DNA from: Solimonas fluminis | GTDB taxonomy: Bacteria > Pseudomonadota > Gammaproteobacteria > Nevskiales > Nevskiaceae | Length of the DNA: 64,000 nt | NCBI RefSeq assembly: GCF_002930645.1 | Contig: NZ_PSNW01000001.1 | Span: forward strand, 426,600-490,599 | Reading direction: 5' to 3' | Part shown: positions 34,997 through 42,589 of the stretch, one piece after another | Numbering within the stretch: the stretch's first letter is position 1 | How the letters are laid out: every line of letters begins with the position of its first letter | The notes under the pieces: generated by a model | The model's database searches: none | Seen by the model: only the letters and a program-made list of their open reading frames with translations | Told to the model about the DNA's origin: nothing | Made by a program: the position numbers and the translations under genes

Positions 34997-35688
34997 CAGC
35001 TCAGCCCCACCACCGGCAGCGCCACGCCATGCAACGCCCGCGCCTCCTCGGAACAGAGGAACAGGATCACGCTGGCGAGGTCCTTCGGCGCCACCCACTT
35101 CGAGGGATCGGCGTCCGGCATCGCGGCGCGGTTGGGCGGCGTGTCGATGATGCTGGGCAGCACGCAGTTGACGTTGACGCCCTGCTCGCGCAGTTCCGCC
35201 GACATGGCCTCGGTCATGCGGATCACGGCGCTCTTGGAGACGCTGTAGGCGCCCATCAGCGCGGCGCCCTTCTGCCCCGCCCCGGCTCCGACATTGACGA
35301 TGCTGCCGCGGCCCTGCGCGATCATGCCGGGCACCACCGCCTGCACCATGTTGAGCATCGTGACGGCGTTGATCTCCCACATCTTCTGCCAGTCGGCGGC
35401 CGGCGTCGCATGCACCGGCGTACCCATGGCGAAGCCCCCGGCGATGTTGCAGAGCGCGTCGATGCGGCCGGCCTGCCGCACCGCCTGCGCAGCGGAAGCG
35501 GAATCGGTCAGGTTGGCCGGCAGCAGCCGGCGCCGCGGATCGCTGCCCGGATACGCCCTTTGCAGGCCCTCCAGCTGCAGATCCACCAGGGCCAGCGTCG
35601 CGCCGGCCGAGTGGAAGGCCTCGGCCACGGCGCGGCCGAGGCTGCCCGCGGCGCCGGTGATCATCACGGTCTTGCCCTGCATGTCCAT
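34996..35688 (-). CDS. SDR-family oxidoreductase
   Basis: The protein has 230 residues with nucleotide site ITGAAGSLGRAVA, NAG-like LCNIAGGFAMG and an intact YSVSK. The Ser position appears to be Ala or Gly (IVNVGAGAGQKGAALMGAY). A GGGGG ribosome site precedes the ATG at 35688. A degenerate GGGTGA motif lies about 65 bp upstream. It is coupled to the SnoaL-fold gene. Confidence 0.88.
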   Translation of the reverse strand: MDMQGKTVMITGAAGSLGRAVAEAFHSAGATLALVDLQLEGLQRAYPGSDPRRRLLPANLTDSASAAQAVRQAGRIDALCNIAGGFAMGTPVHATPAADWQKMWEINAVTMLNMVQAVVPGMIAQGRGSIVNVGAGAGQKGAALMGAYSVSKSAVIRMTEAMSAELREQGVNVNCVLPSIIDTPPNRAAMPDADPSKWVAPKDLASVILFLCSEEARALHGVALPVVGLS

Positions 35689-35790
35689 CTGCCGTCCCCC
35701 CTTGCGATGCGGGAACGCTAGCACGCCGGCGGCAGCGCAGACCCCTCTGTATGGGTGAAACGCCACCACGGGCGAGCCCAGGGGCCATGC

Positions 35791-35838
35791 CCCGTTCCCC
35801 GATCGCTGCGATCGGGGAACGGGTGACAGGCCTAGGCC
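35791..35838. repeat. Stop-codon palindrome plus hairpin after the MerT-like gene
   Basis: GGCCTAGGCC (35829-35838) holds the TAG of the MerT-like gene. Just downstream of that stop lies a perfect 15-bp hairpin with a 3-nt loop (35791-35805 with 35809-35823). Its tip, GATCGCTGCGAT, is identical to the tip of the element at 40031-40088. It could work as a bidirectional terminator but lacks a T run. Confidence 0.7.
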
Positions 35839-36221
35839 AGGGCCGGCAGCAGGAAGGCGAAGACCGCGCCGACCGCGTAGATCGCCAGCGACAGCAGGTA
35901 GACGCCGAGGCCGACGCGGCGCGTGCGCTGGCAGGCCGCCGCCAGGCGCGGATCCGCCGGGCAGGGCGCGAAGCGGGCGCGGTACTGCAGCAGCCCAGCC
36001 ACCCCGAGCATGCCGCCGGCCAGCCCGAACACCAGCCCCTTGTGGGCCGACATCCATACCAGCTGCGGAAAGGCGCTGACCAGCCCCGCCAGCGTGGCGC
36101 CCGCCCCCAGAGCCACCAGCAGCGCCGGCAGCGCGCAGCAGACCAGGGTGGAGCTGCTGGTGAAGACCGACAGCAGGGCGCTCCAGAGGCTGCCGCGCAG
36201 TTCTCCCGCGGCGCCGCTCAT
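35832..36221 (-). CDS. MerT-like heavy-metal transporter
   Basis: The protein has 129 residues with three hydrophobic segments. The vicinal Cys pair in TSSSTLVCCALPALLVALG, followed by SAFPQLVWMSAHKGLVFGLA, matches the first helix and loop of mercuric transporters. The third helix is near the C-terminus. It overlaps the HMA protein gene by four bases. MerT takes metal from a periplasmic HMA protein into the cell. No merA or merR is nearby, so the metal is uncertain. Confidence 0.85.
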   Translation of the reverse strand: MSGAAGELRGSLWSALLSVFTSSSTLVCCALPALLVALGAGATLAGLVSAFPQLVWMSAHKGLVFGLAGGMLGVAGLLQYRARFAPCPADPRLAAACQRTRRVGLGVYLLSLAIYAVGAVFAFLLPALA

Positions 36222-36556
36222 GGCGCCGCCTTCAGGCGGGCGCGCAGCGTGTCCAGCGTCTCGGCGCTGCGCTGGATGCCCTGCACGCTGTAGCCGGCTT
36301 CGGTCAACACTCCGCGCAGGGCTTCGTCGGACAGGTCCTGGCCCGGCTTCAACGCCACGGCGACGACACCCTTCTCCAGGTTCACCAGCACCTCCTGGGT
36401 CGCTTCCATCCTGCCGAGCTTCTTGGAGATGCCCTGTGCGCAGAATGCGCAGACCAAGCCATCCACCTTCATCTCGATGGTGCGCGGCGCGTCCTGCGCC
36501 AGGGCGGTGAAGCTCAGCAATGCCGCGACGAGCGCGGCGGCAAGGTAACGGATCAT
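36218..36556 (-). CDS. Periplasmic heavy-metal-associated (MerP-like) protein
   Basis: The protein has 112 residues. A signal peptide ends at FTALAQ, followed by an HMA domain whose metal site is DGLVCAFCAQGI, a CxxC in the canonical loop, and ending LTEAGYSV. A 20-residue helical tail extends beyond the domain. ATGA overlap with the MerT-like gene indicates they act together, with this protein delivering metal to the transporter. Confidence 0.88.
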   Translation of the reverse strand: MIRYLAAALVAALLSFTALAQDAPRTIEMKVDGLVCAFCAQGISKKLGRMEATQEVLVNLEKGVVAVALKPGQDLSDEALRGVLTEAGYSVQGIQRSAETLDTLRARLKAAP

Positions 36557-36566
36557 CGTCAAACTC

Positions 36567-37229
36567 CTAGAAATTGAACATGAACATGGTCTGCAGGGCG
36601 CCGTCCTGGGTGACGCCAGCCTCGACCCAGGCGGCACCCCAGCTGCCGTTGCGGAACAGGCGCAGCAGCGCCGCCGCCTCCACGCCCTCGTAGAGCCCGC
36701 CGGTGTAGTGGCGCCCCTGCAGCACGAACCAGGTCGCCAGGCGATCCCAGTCGTGCGCATAGGGCGCCCATCCCAACTGCACGGTATCGATGCGATGGGA
36801 GAAGGCCTGCCGGGCGTACTGCCAGTCGGTGCGCAGCGAGCTGTAGACCCGCAGCGTCTCGTAGTCGGCCTGCCCGCCGGCATTCCAGGCGGTGCGGGGC
36901 TCCTCGAAGCCGTCGCCGGCGGCGCGCCCCACCCCACCCCAGGCGAAGACGTTGGCCTGCGCGCGGGGCAGGTTCCAGCGCCGCAGCAGCAGGTTGCCGC
37001 GGACGTAGCTGATGTCGCGCGAGAAGGTTTCGTCCTCGTCGTCCAGCCGCAGATGGCCGGCTCCCGCGGACCAGCGGTAGCTGGGCGCGTAGAAGACCTG
37101 GAATTCCTGCATGGTGCCGGCCCCGTACTCGCCCATGACGGCGGTACCGCCCTGATAGGCAATGGGCTTGGCAAAAGCGGCGGCCGGCAGCAGGCAGGCC
37201 AGTACGCCGCAACAACGGATGAGGGACAT
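36567..37229 (-). CDS. Outer-membrane barrel-like protein of the metal cluster
   Basis: The protein has 220 residues. A signal peptide ends at AAAFAKP. Aromatic-rich strands follow (FQVFYAPSYRWSAGAGHLRL, FSHRIDTVQLGWAPYAHDW) and the C-terminal residue is Phe (ALQTMFMFNF), as in assembled barrels. ATG 37229 is chosen because GGAGG lies 5 nt upstream. It sits 10 nt before the HMA gene. The family is not recognised; metal passage across the outer membrane is suggested by context only. Confidence 0.75.
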   Translation of the reverse strand: MSLIRCCGVLACLLPAAAFAKPIAYQGGTAVMGEYGAGTMQEFQVFYAPSYRWSAGAGHLRLDDEDETFSRDISYVRGNLLLRRWNLPRAQANVFAWGGVGRAAGDGFEEPRTAWNAGGQADYETLRVYSSLRTDWQYARQAFSHRIDTVQLGWAPYAHDWDRLATWFVLQGRHYTGGLYEGVEAAALLRLFRNGSWGAAWVEAGVTQDGALQTMFMFNF

Positions 37230-37287
37230 GTGGTCCTCCACAAGAAAGCGAACGGGCGCGCACCGCCGGGGCGGTACGCGAGGGGCG

Positions 37288-37635
37288 TCAGCTCGCGGAG
37301 GAAGCGGGAGGTCTCAGCAGCGGCGAGGGATGTGCCGGCAGGGGCACCGGCGGCACGGCGGCGGCGGCGACGGGCGGCGACGGCATCTCGCCGGCCGCCG
37401 GCAGAACCGGCGCCAGCGCCCCGGTAGCCCCGAGGCAGGCCGGGCTGCAGCGGCAGTCCGGCTCGTCGTCGCAGCAGGGCATGCGGTCCGGCATGTCCGC
37501 GCCGTCGTGGCAGGGCATGGCGGATTCGTCCTGCGCCACGGCCGACGCCGCGGGCGGCGGCAGCGCCCAGGCCTGGGCCAGGCCCTGCAGCAGCAGGACC
37601 AGCACCAGCAGGACGGCGCGCAGCGGGCGTGTCAT
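37288..37635 (-). CDS. CopL-like Cys-rich metal-binding protein
   Basis: The protein has 115 residues. A signal peptide ends near AQAWA. A Cys/His/Met cluster follows (MPCHDGADMPDRMPCCDDE and PDCRCSPACLG), then a Pro/Ala-rich tail. The order of signal, Cys cluster and Pro tail resembles CopL of xanthomonads, which is needed for copper-dependent expression. It is 58 nt upstream of the barrel gene and is the first gene of the cluster. Confidence 0.75.
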   Translation of the reverse strand: MTRPLRAVLLVLVLLLQGLAQAWALPPPAASAVAQDESAMPCHDGADMPDRMPCCDDEPDCRCSPACLGATGALAPVLPAAGEMPSPPVAAAAVPPVPLPAHPSPLLRPPASSAS

Positions 37636-37668
37636 GACCACAGCATAGCCCCGGACCGGGCTCCAGGG

Positions 37669-39861
37669 TCAACGGCTGGCAAGCACCTTGGGCAGGGCCG
37701 GCAGGCCCTTCCAGACCTGTGGCGTGTCCAGCAGCTCGATGCTGGCGATGGCGCCATCGTCCGGCACGTTCACCGTCCAGCGCCGGAAACTGCTGCCGCT
37801 CAGGGGGTCCGAGGCCTCGGCCACCACCGGCTGCTGCTCGCCGTTCCAGGGGCGGAAGCCACCCTGCAGCGCGACGTGTCGCACCGTGCCGTTGGCGTAG
37901 CGCACGCGCAGCGTGTAATCGCAGCCGTAGGCCCGGCACCACCAATAGTAGGTGCCGGTATTGGGCAGGATGCTGTCGCGCTGCGCCTGCACGGTCGGAT
38001 CGATCAGCCGGATGAGGTTGCCGGTGTAGCGGATCGGCGGATAGATCTGCGTGGCGCCGGCCGTGCCGGCATAGCTCATCGTCGCCACGATGGCGTAGAC
38101 CGGCACGTTGGCCTGCAGCGGGGCATCGTCCTCGAAGCCCCAGATGCCGCCGCTGGCGACATTGACCGCGTCGGGAGCATCCACCCACTTGCGGTCGATG
38201 CCGTCCCAGCGCTTGTAGCCGCTGGGAAATCCGGCATCGCGCTGCCACTTGCCCCCGGAATACTTGCGCGCGGCGCCGTCGAGCGTGGTCGTGCCCTCGA
38301 AATAGCGCTGCATCACCGCCGTGCTGTAGTCGGAGAAGATCGTGAAGCGCTGCCCGCGGGCCTGGTCGCCGGCCCCGGACTGCATCGGGTCCTGCTTGAT
38401 GCAGCGGTCCTGGGCATCCACGGCGCGGGGGTGGCCGCCGAAGGTGTGGCTGCGGCAACTGGCGTAGTTGCCGGAACTGGCCGGGACCAGGATGCTGCGG
38501 AACAGCCGGCGCACGCTGTCGTAGCCCCATGCCGAACCCTTGAGGCTGCCCCACTCGTAGGGATAGCTGCCGCCGTCGTAGCTGTCGCCCGCATGCGGCA
38601 GGCCGAAGGCATGTCCCTGCTCGTGGATGTAGATGCCGGCATAGGCCGTGTCGCCGGTTCCCACATTGCCGCCGCCGATACCGCCGCCGGCGCTCCTGAA
38701 CTGGCCTGCGGCATTGCGCGCCAGCAGCGGCGCGTAGTACTGCACCGCCTGGTTGGCCTCGCCGTTGGCCGCGCGCAGGCCGCTCACGATGCCGTGCAGC
38801 GTGGACAGGCCGGCAAAGCCGTCCTTGTAGCTATCGGTGCTGGTGGCCACATAGGCCGCGCGGCGCACGCCGCCGCTGTCGTCCCGCGGCGGCACCACCA
38901 GGGAGGGCCACACCACCTTGCCGGCCGGATGATTTCCGACCTGCAGCGTCGCCACCGGCCAGACCGCGAACATGTCGTCGATGGCCTCGGCCGAAGGCGA
39001 ACCCGCCGCCGCCAGGCTGACGTCGGACTCGCCGGCCCCGAACACGTAGAACGGCAGGATGCGCACGGTGAAATCGGGATCGGCGCCGACGGACACCTCG
39101 GTCCAGGCACTGGGGTTGGCGGCGGTGGCCGTCACCCGCAGGCGCAGCCCGGGGCGCAGCCAGGACGACGGCAGCATGGCGACATAGGCGGTGGAGGACC
39201 AGCGCAGGCTGCTGTCCTCGTTCGCTGGCAGCGCGGCATTGCCCTCCAGCGTCACGCTGCCCAGCGACGTACCCGCCGCCTCGCCTTGCAGCCTGAGACC
39301 GGAAAGCCCGCCGGGCGACAGATCCACCAGTGCCAGCGCGGCGCGGCCGCCGACCATGTGCAGTTCGGCATTGCCGCCGCTGGTGAGCGTCCATTGCCTG
39401 CCGGCGGCTGGGACCACATGCGTCTGCGCCAGCTTCCAGTTGCTGGCCGCGATGGTCGGGGTGGGCGCAACCGGATTGACCGTCACGCTGACCGTGTCGC
39501 TGGCCGTGCCCCCCTTGTCGTCGGTCACGGTGAGGCGGAATGCCAGCGTCTGCGCGCTGGAGACATCGGGAGCGGTGAAACTCGCGGACGCCGCCGAGGC
39601 ATTGGCCATCGCCACCGTGGGACCCGAGGTCTGCTGCCAGGCATGGGAGGCGATACGGCCGTCGGCATCCGAGGAGGCCGCGCCGTCCAGGATGACGGAC
39701 GTCAGCTCGTTGACCGACTGGTCGCTACCCGCCCGGGCGACCGGCGGTGTATTGCCGGAGGATGTTTCCGCCTGCTCCGATCCGCTTCCCCCGCCCCCGC
39801 CGCCGCAGGCCGCCAGCAAGCCCAGGGAACCCGCCACACACCACCGCTGCCACTGCCTCAT
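37669..39861 (-). CDS. M66-type zinc metallopeptidase lipoprotein with a PKD-like domain
   Basis: The protein has 730 residues. A lipobox LLAAC places the lipid on Cys19, followed by a Gly-rich linker. A PKD-like domain follows (PPVARAGSDQSVNELTSVIL ... AFRLTVTDDKGGTASDTVSV). The peptidase site is HEQGHAFGLPHA at about residue 413, fitting HExxHxxGxxH of the StcE/TagA M66 group. The C-terminal 250 residues form a beta-rich domain. It is exported and probably surface-anchored, acting on glycoproteins or peptides; the target is unknown. It stands alone. Confidence 0.88.
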   Translation of the reverse strand: MRQWQRWCVAGSLGLLAACGGGGGGSGSEQAETSSGNTPPVARAGSDQSVNELTSVILDGAASSDADGRIASHAWQQTSGPTVAMANASAASASFTAPDVSSAQTLAFRLTVTDDKGGTASDTVSVTVNPVAPTPTIAASNWKLAQTHVVPAAGRQWTLTSGGNAELHMVGGRAALALVDLSPGGLSGLRLQGEAAGTSLGSVTLEGNAALPANEDSSLRWSSTAYVAMLPSSWLRPGLRLRVTATAANPSAWTEVSVGADPDFTVRILPFYVFGAGESDVSLAAAGSPSAEAIDDMFAVWPVATLQVGNHPAGKVVWPSLVVPPRDDSGGVRRAAYVATSTDSYKDGFAGLSTLHGIVSGLRAANGEANQAVQYYAPLLARNAAGQFRSAGGGIGGGNVGTGDTAYAGIYIHEQGHAFGLPHAGDSYDGGSYPYEWGSLKGSAWGYDSVRRLFRSILVPASSGNYASCRSHTFGGHPRAVDAQDRCIKQDPMQSGAGDQARGQRFTIFSDYSTAVMQRYFEGTTTLDGAARKYSGGKWQRDAGFPSGYKRWDGIDRKWVDAPDAVNVASGGIWGFEDDAPLQANVPVYAIVATMSYAGTAGATQIYPPIRYTGNLIRLIDPTVQAQRDSILPNTGTYYWWCRAYGCDYTLRVRYANGTVRHVALQGGFRPWNGEQQPVVAEASDPLSGSSFRRWTVNVPDDGAIASIELLDTPQVWKGLPALPKVLASR

Positions 39862-40030
39862 CCGCCCGCATCCCTTCCAGTCTTCGCACTTTTTCGTGGA
39901 GGCTAGCCCGCAGAAGAAGGTAAGGGGGATTTTCGTGACCGGCGGCAGCGGCGGCGGGAGGACTGGCACGGCAGCCGGCCGCGCCGGTCGGGGACGGCCC
40001 GCAGGCGGGGGAGATTCCCCGACGGCCGCC

Positions 40031-40088
40031 AGGGGCTGTTATCGCTGCCGCGATCGCTGCGATTGCGGCAGCGTTACCAGGCCCTAGG
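40031..40088. repeat. Stop-codon hairpin related to the 28.7-kb element
   Basis: Arms 40031-40051 and 40065-40085 pair with three mismatches in 21. On the minus strand the end reads CCTAGGGCCTGGTAACG, close to the CCTAGGGCCTGTTAACC end of the element at 28737. The tip GATCGCTGCGAT equals that of the 35791 hairpin. The TAG of the ion-channel gene lies inside it. Confidence 0.7.
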
Positions 40089-40764
40089 AGTCCCTGCCCT
40101 GCCGCAGGATCGTCAGCCCGATCAGCCGCGACACCACCACGGCGACATAGCCCACGCCCGCGAACTGCTCCAGCATCACCAGCACGCGCGCCTCGGAGCG
40201 CAGCGGCAGCACGTCGCCCAGGCCCACGGCGGCCAGGTTGGTGAAGCTCAGGAACAGCAGCTCCAGCCAGGTCCGCGCGCGCTCGGGCTCCACCGCGCCG
40301 CTGAAGCTGCCGGGATACCAGACCTGGCAGACCACGAACAGGTAGGCGAAGCCCCAGGCCAGCAGGGTGAAGGTGGCGCCCGCCGCGAACAGTTCGTCCG
40401 CGGTGACGCGGTTGTCGTTCATCATGTAGAGGATCAGCGCGCCCGCGGCATAGAAGTACAGCAGGGCCTCCAGCAGCGAGGCCGTCACCAGCAGGGCCTG
40501 GTTCCTGAACACGGCGGCGGATACGGCGCAGAGCAGCGCCGGGATCGCCAGCGACCAGGCCACCCAGTTCACCGCCGGACTGCGGTTGACCACCCAGACC
40601 GCCAGCACCAGCGCCGTCGCGCCGAAGGCACCGAATACCAGCCGCCCGCCGGGCAGGCCGTCGAACAGCGGGTACACCATCAGGCTCAGCAGCTGCACCG
40701 CCAGCAGGAAGGCCGAGGGATGGCGGCGCGCGATGCGGCTCCAGGCGGCGGTGTTCATCGTCAT
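40084..40764 (-). CDS. Ion-channel-like membrane protein with altered filter
   Basis: The protein has 226 residues with about five to six hydrophobic segments. The last third matches the pore module of two-helix potassium channels: LELLFLSFTNLAAVGLGDVL, then a final helix (LVMLEQFAGVGYVAVVVSRL). The filter reads AAVGLGD where channels have TVGYGD, so K+ selectivity is doubtful. GGAGG lies 5 nt before the ATG, which overlaps the phosphoesterase stop by four bases. Confidence 0.82.
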   Translation of the reverse strand: MTMNTAAWSRIARRHPSAFLLAVQLLSLMVYPLFDGLPGGRLVFGAFGATALVLAVWVVNRSPAVNWVAWSLAIPALLCAVSAAVFRNQALLVTASLLEALLYFYAAGALILYMMNDNRVTADELFAAGATFTLLAWGFAYLFVVCQVWYPGSFSGAVEPERARTWLELLFLSFTNLAAVGLGDVLPLRSEARVLVMLEQFAGVGYVAVVVSRLIGLTILRQGRDS

Positions 40765-41525
40765 GCGACCTCCACGACCTTGTGCGGGTCGAAGCGGCGG
40801 TTCTCATTGACCTCGCCCTTGGCGTAGCCGCGCGGATTGCAGACCACGCGCGTGCCGTTCACCTCGTAGTCGAAGCTGTCGTGCGTGTGCCCATGGATCC
40901 ATAGCGCCACGCGCTGGCGCCCCATCAGGGCTTCCAGGTCGGTGACGAAGCCGGCGTTGATCGGCGAGCCGGCGAAACGCGCGGCGATGCTCCGGGCCGA
41001 CGGCGCGTGGTGGGTGATCACCACCGTGGGACCGTCGTGCAGCTCATCCAGGCGTGCGCGCAGCCAGGCCAGGTAGCCGGCATGCAGCCCGGCGGAGGAG
41101 TCCGGGGTCAGCAGCTCCTCCCCGTCCTCGCGCAGGCGGATGCGCGCGAAATCGCGCATGAAGCGCAGGGCCCCCTGCAGGGCCTGATCATGACGCTCGG
41201 CATCCGGGAACAGGCGGAAGTCGGTCCACAGCGTCGCCCCCAGGAAGCGCACGCCGCCGATCACGCAGGCCTCGCGGTCCAGCAGCGTCACGCCGGCGCG
41301 GGCACAGGCGGCGCGCAGCTGCGCCAGCGTGCCGTCGATGCTGCCGCCGTAGAACTCGTGGTTGCCCGGCACGTAGATCACCGGCTTGCCGAAGCCGCCG
41401 GCCCACTGCGCCGCGTCCTCGGGACGCGAGATGTCGCCGGCCAGGATCACCACGTCGGCGTCCGCCCGCGGACGCTCCATCGGGCAGACGCTCAGGTGCA
41501 GGTCGGAGAGGATGTGCAGCTTCAT
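40761..41525 (-). CDS. Calcineurin-like metallophosphoesterase
   Basis: The protein has 254 residues. All metal motifs are visible: SDLHL, VVILAGDISR, YVPGNHEFYGG, VVITHHAPS and WIHGHTHDSFDYE. It is a cytoplasmic phosphodiesterase or phosphatase of unknown substrate. ATGA overlap with the ion-channel gene places both in one operon. Confidence 0.93.
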   Translation of the reverse strand: MKLHILSDLHLSVCPMERPRADADVVILAGDISRPEDAAQWAGGFGKPVIYVPGNHEFYGGSIDGTLAQLRAACARAGVTLLDREACVIGGVRFLGATLWTDFRLFPDAERHDQALQGALRFMRDFARIRLREDGEELLTPDSSAGLHAGYLAWLRARLDELHDGPTVVITHHAPSARSIAARFAGSPINAGFVTDLEALMGRQRVALWIHGHTHDSFDYEVNGTRVVCNPRGYAKGEVNENRRFDPHKVVEVA

Positions 41526-41555
41526 GCCCGCCCTCCGCGCAACTGCCGGGCCGGA

Positions 41556-42422
41556 TCAGCCGCGCTTGAAGAATTCGATCAGCAGGTCGGCAAAAGCCTG
41601 CGGCTGCTCGCAATGCATGAAATGCCCGCAGCCCGCCATCTCGATGCGCTCGTAGCCGGCGGAGAACAGGTGGTCCTGCCCCAGGAACATCTCGCGGCCG
41701 ATGCAACCGTCGTTCTCGCCGACGATGACACGCGTGGGCACCGCGATCGGCTTCATCAGGGTCTGCCAGCTCTCGCCCATCAGCAGGCCGCGCGGCATGG
41801 CGCGGTAGTACCCGAGCGCGGCGCGCAAACGCTCCGGCTCGCTGAACAGGGCGCGCAGCGGCTCGAACTCGGCGTCGGTGAAGTTCCAGTCCGGCGACCA
41901 CTCGTGGATCAGCGCGCGCAGCCAGGCGAAGTCCTGCGCGCGGATGCGCCGCTCGGGAATCAGCGGCAACTGGAAGAAACCCATGTAGCGCGAGCGCTTG
42001 AGCTGGCGCAGCGCGGGGCGCAGCAGGAAGCGGCGCAGGTGCGGCACCGCGGCGGTGGCGATGCGGTGGATGCGGTCCGGGCGCAGCGCGGCTGCGGTAT
42101 AGGCCGCGGCGGCGCCCCAGTCGTGGCCCACGACATGGGCCTTGTCGACCCCGAAGTGATCGATCAGCGCGATCACGTCGCGGCCCAGCGTAGTGATGCG
42201 GTAGTCGCCGTCCGCCGGCAGCGCGGTGGGCGCGTAGCCGCGCATGAACACCGCCGCGGCGCGGAAGCCGGCCTGCGCCAGCGACTTCACCACCGGCTCG
42301 AAACTCCAGGCGGTGTCGGGGAACCCGTGGAAGCACAGCACCAGCGGACCTTCGCCGGCTTCGAGGTAGGCGAATTCCAGTCCGTTGGCGCGAATCCAGC
42401 GGGGCGAGAGCTTGTCAGTCAT
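41556..42422 (-). CDS. Alpha/beta hydrolase, epoxide-hydrolase-like
   Basis: The protein has 288 residues. The oxyanion motif HGFPDTAWSFEP, the nucleophile elbow VGHDWGAAAAY with Asp as nucleophile, and the terminal GCGHFMHCEQP with the catalytic His fit soluble epoxide hydrolases. A lid-domain Tyr (GYYRAMPRG) would activate the epoxide. It is 30 nt upstream of the phosphoesterase gene. A haloalkane dehalogenase is less likely. Confidence 0.9.
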   Translation of the reverse strand: MTDKLSPRWIRANGLEFAYLEAGEGPLVLCFHGFPDTAWSFEPVVKSLAQAGFRAAAVFMRGYAPTALPADGDYRITTLGRDVIALIDHFGVDKAHVVGHDWGAAAAYTAAALRPDRIHRIATAAVPHLRRFLLRPALRQLKRSRYMGFFQLPLIPERRIRAQDFAWLRALIHEWSPDWNFTDAEFEPLRALFSEPERLRAALGYYRAMPRGLLMGESWQTLMKPIAVPTRVIVGENDGCIGREMFLGQDHLFSAGYERIEMAGCGHFMHCEQPQAFADLLIEFFKRG

Positions 42423-42589
42423 TGGAGCGTGCTCTGTAGGAGATCGCAGATTAAACAGCTTGACGCGCTGCGAACAAGGTTGCGCGCGAGGGGAAAATGT
42501 GTCGCCGCCGCCCGTGCCGTCACGGACTTGCCATCATCCAGGGCAGCGATCGGCGCGCAGGCGGAAAGATCGGCGCAGATCGCGACAGA

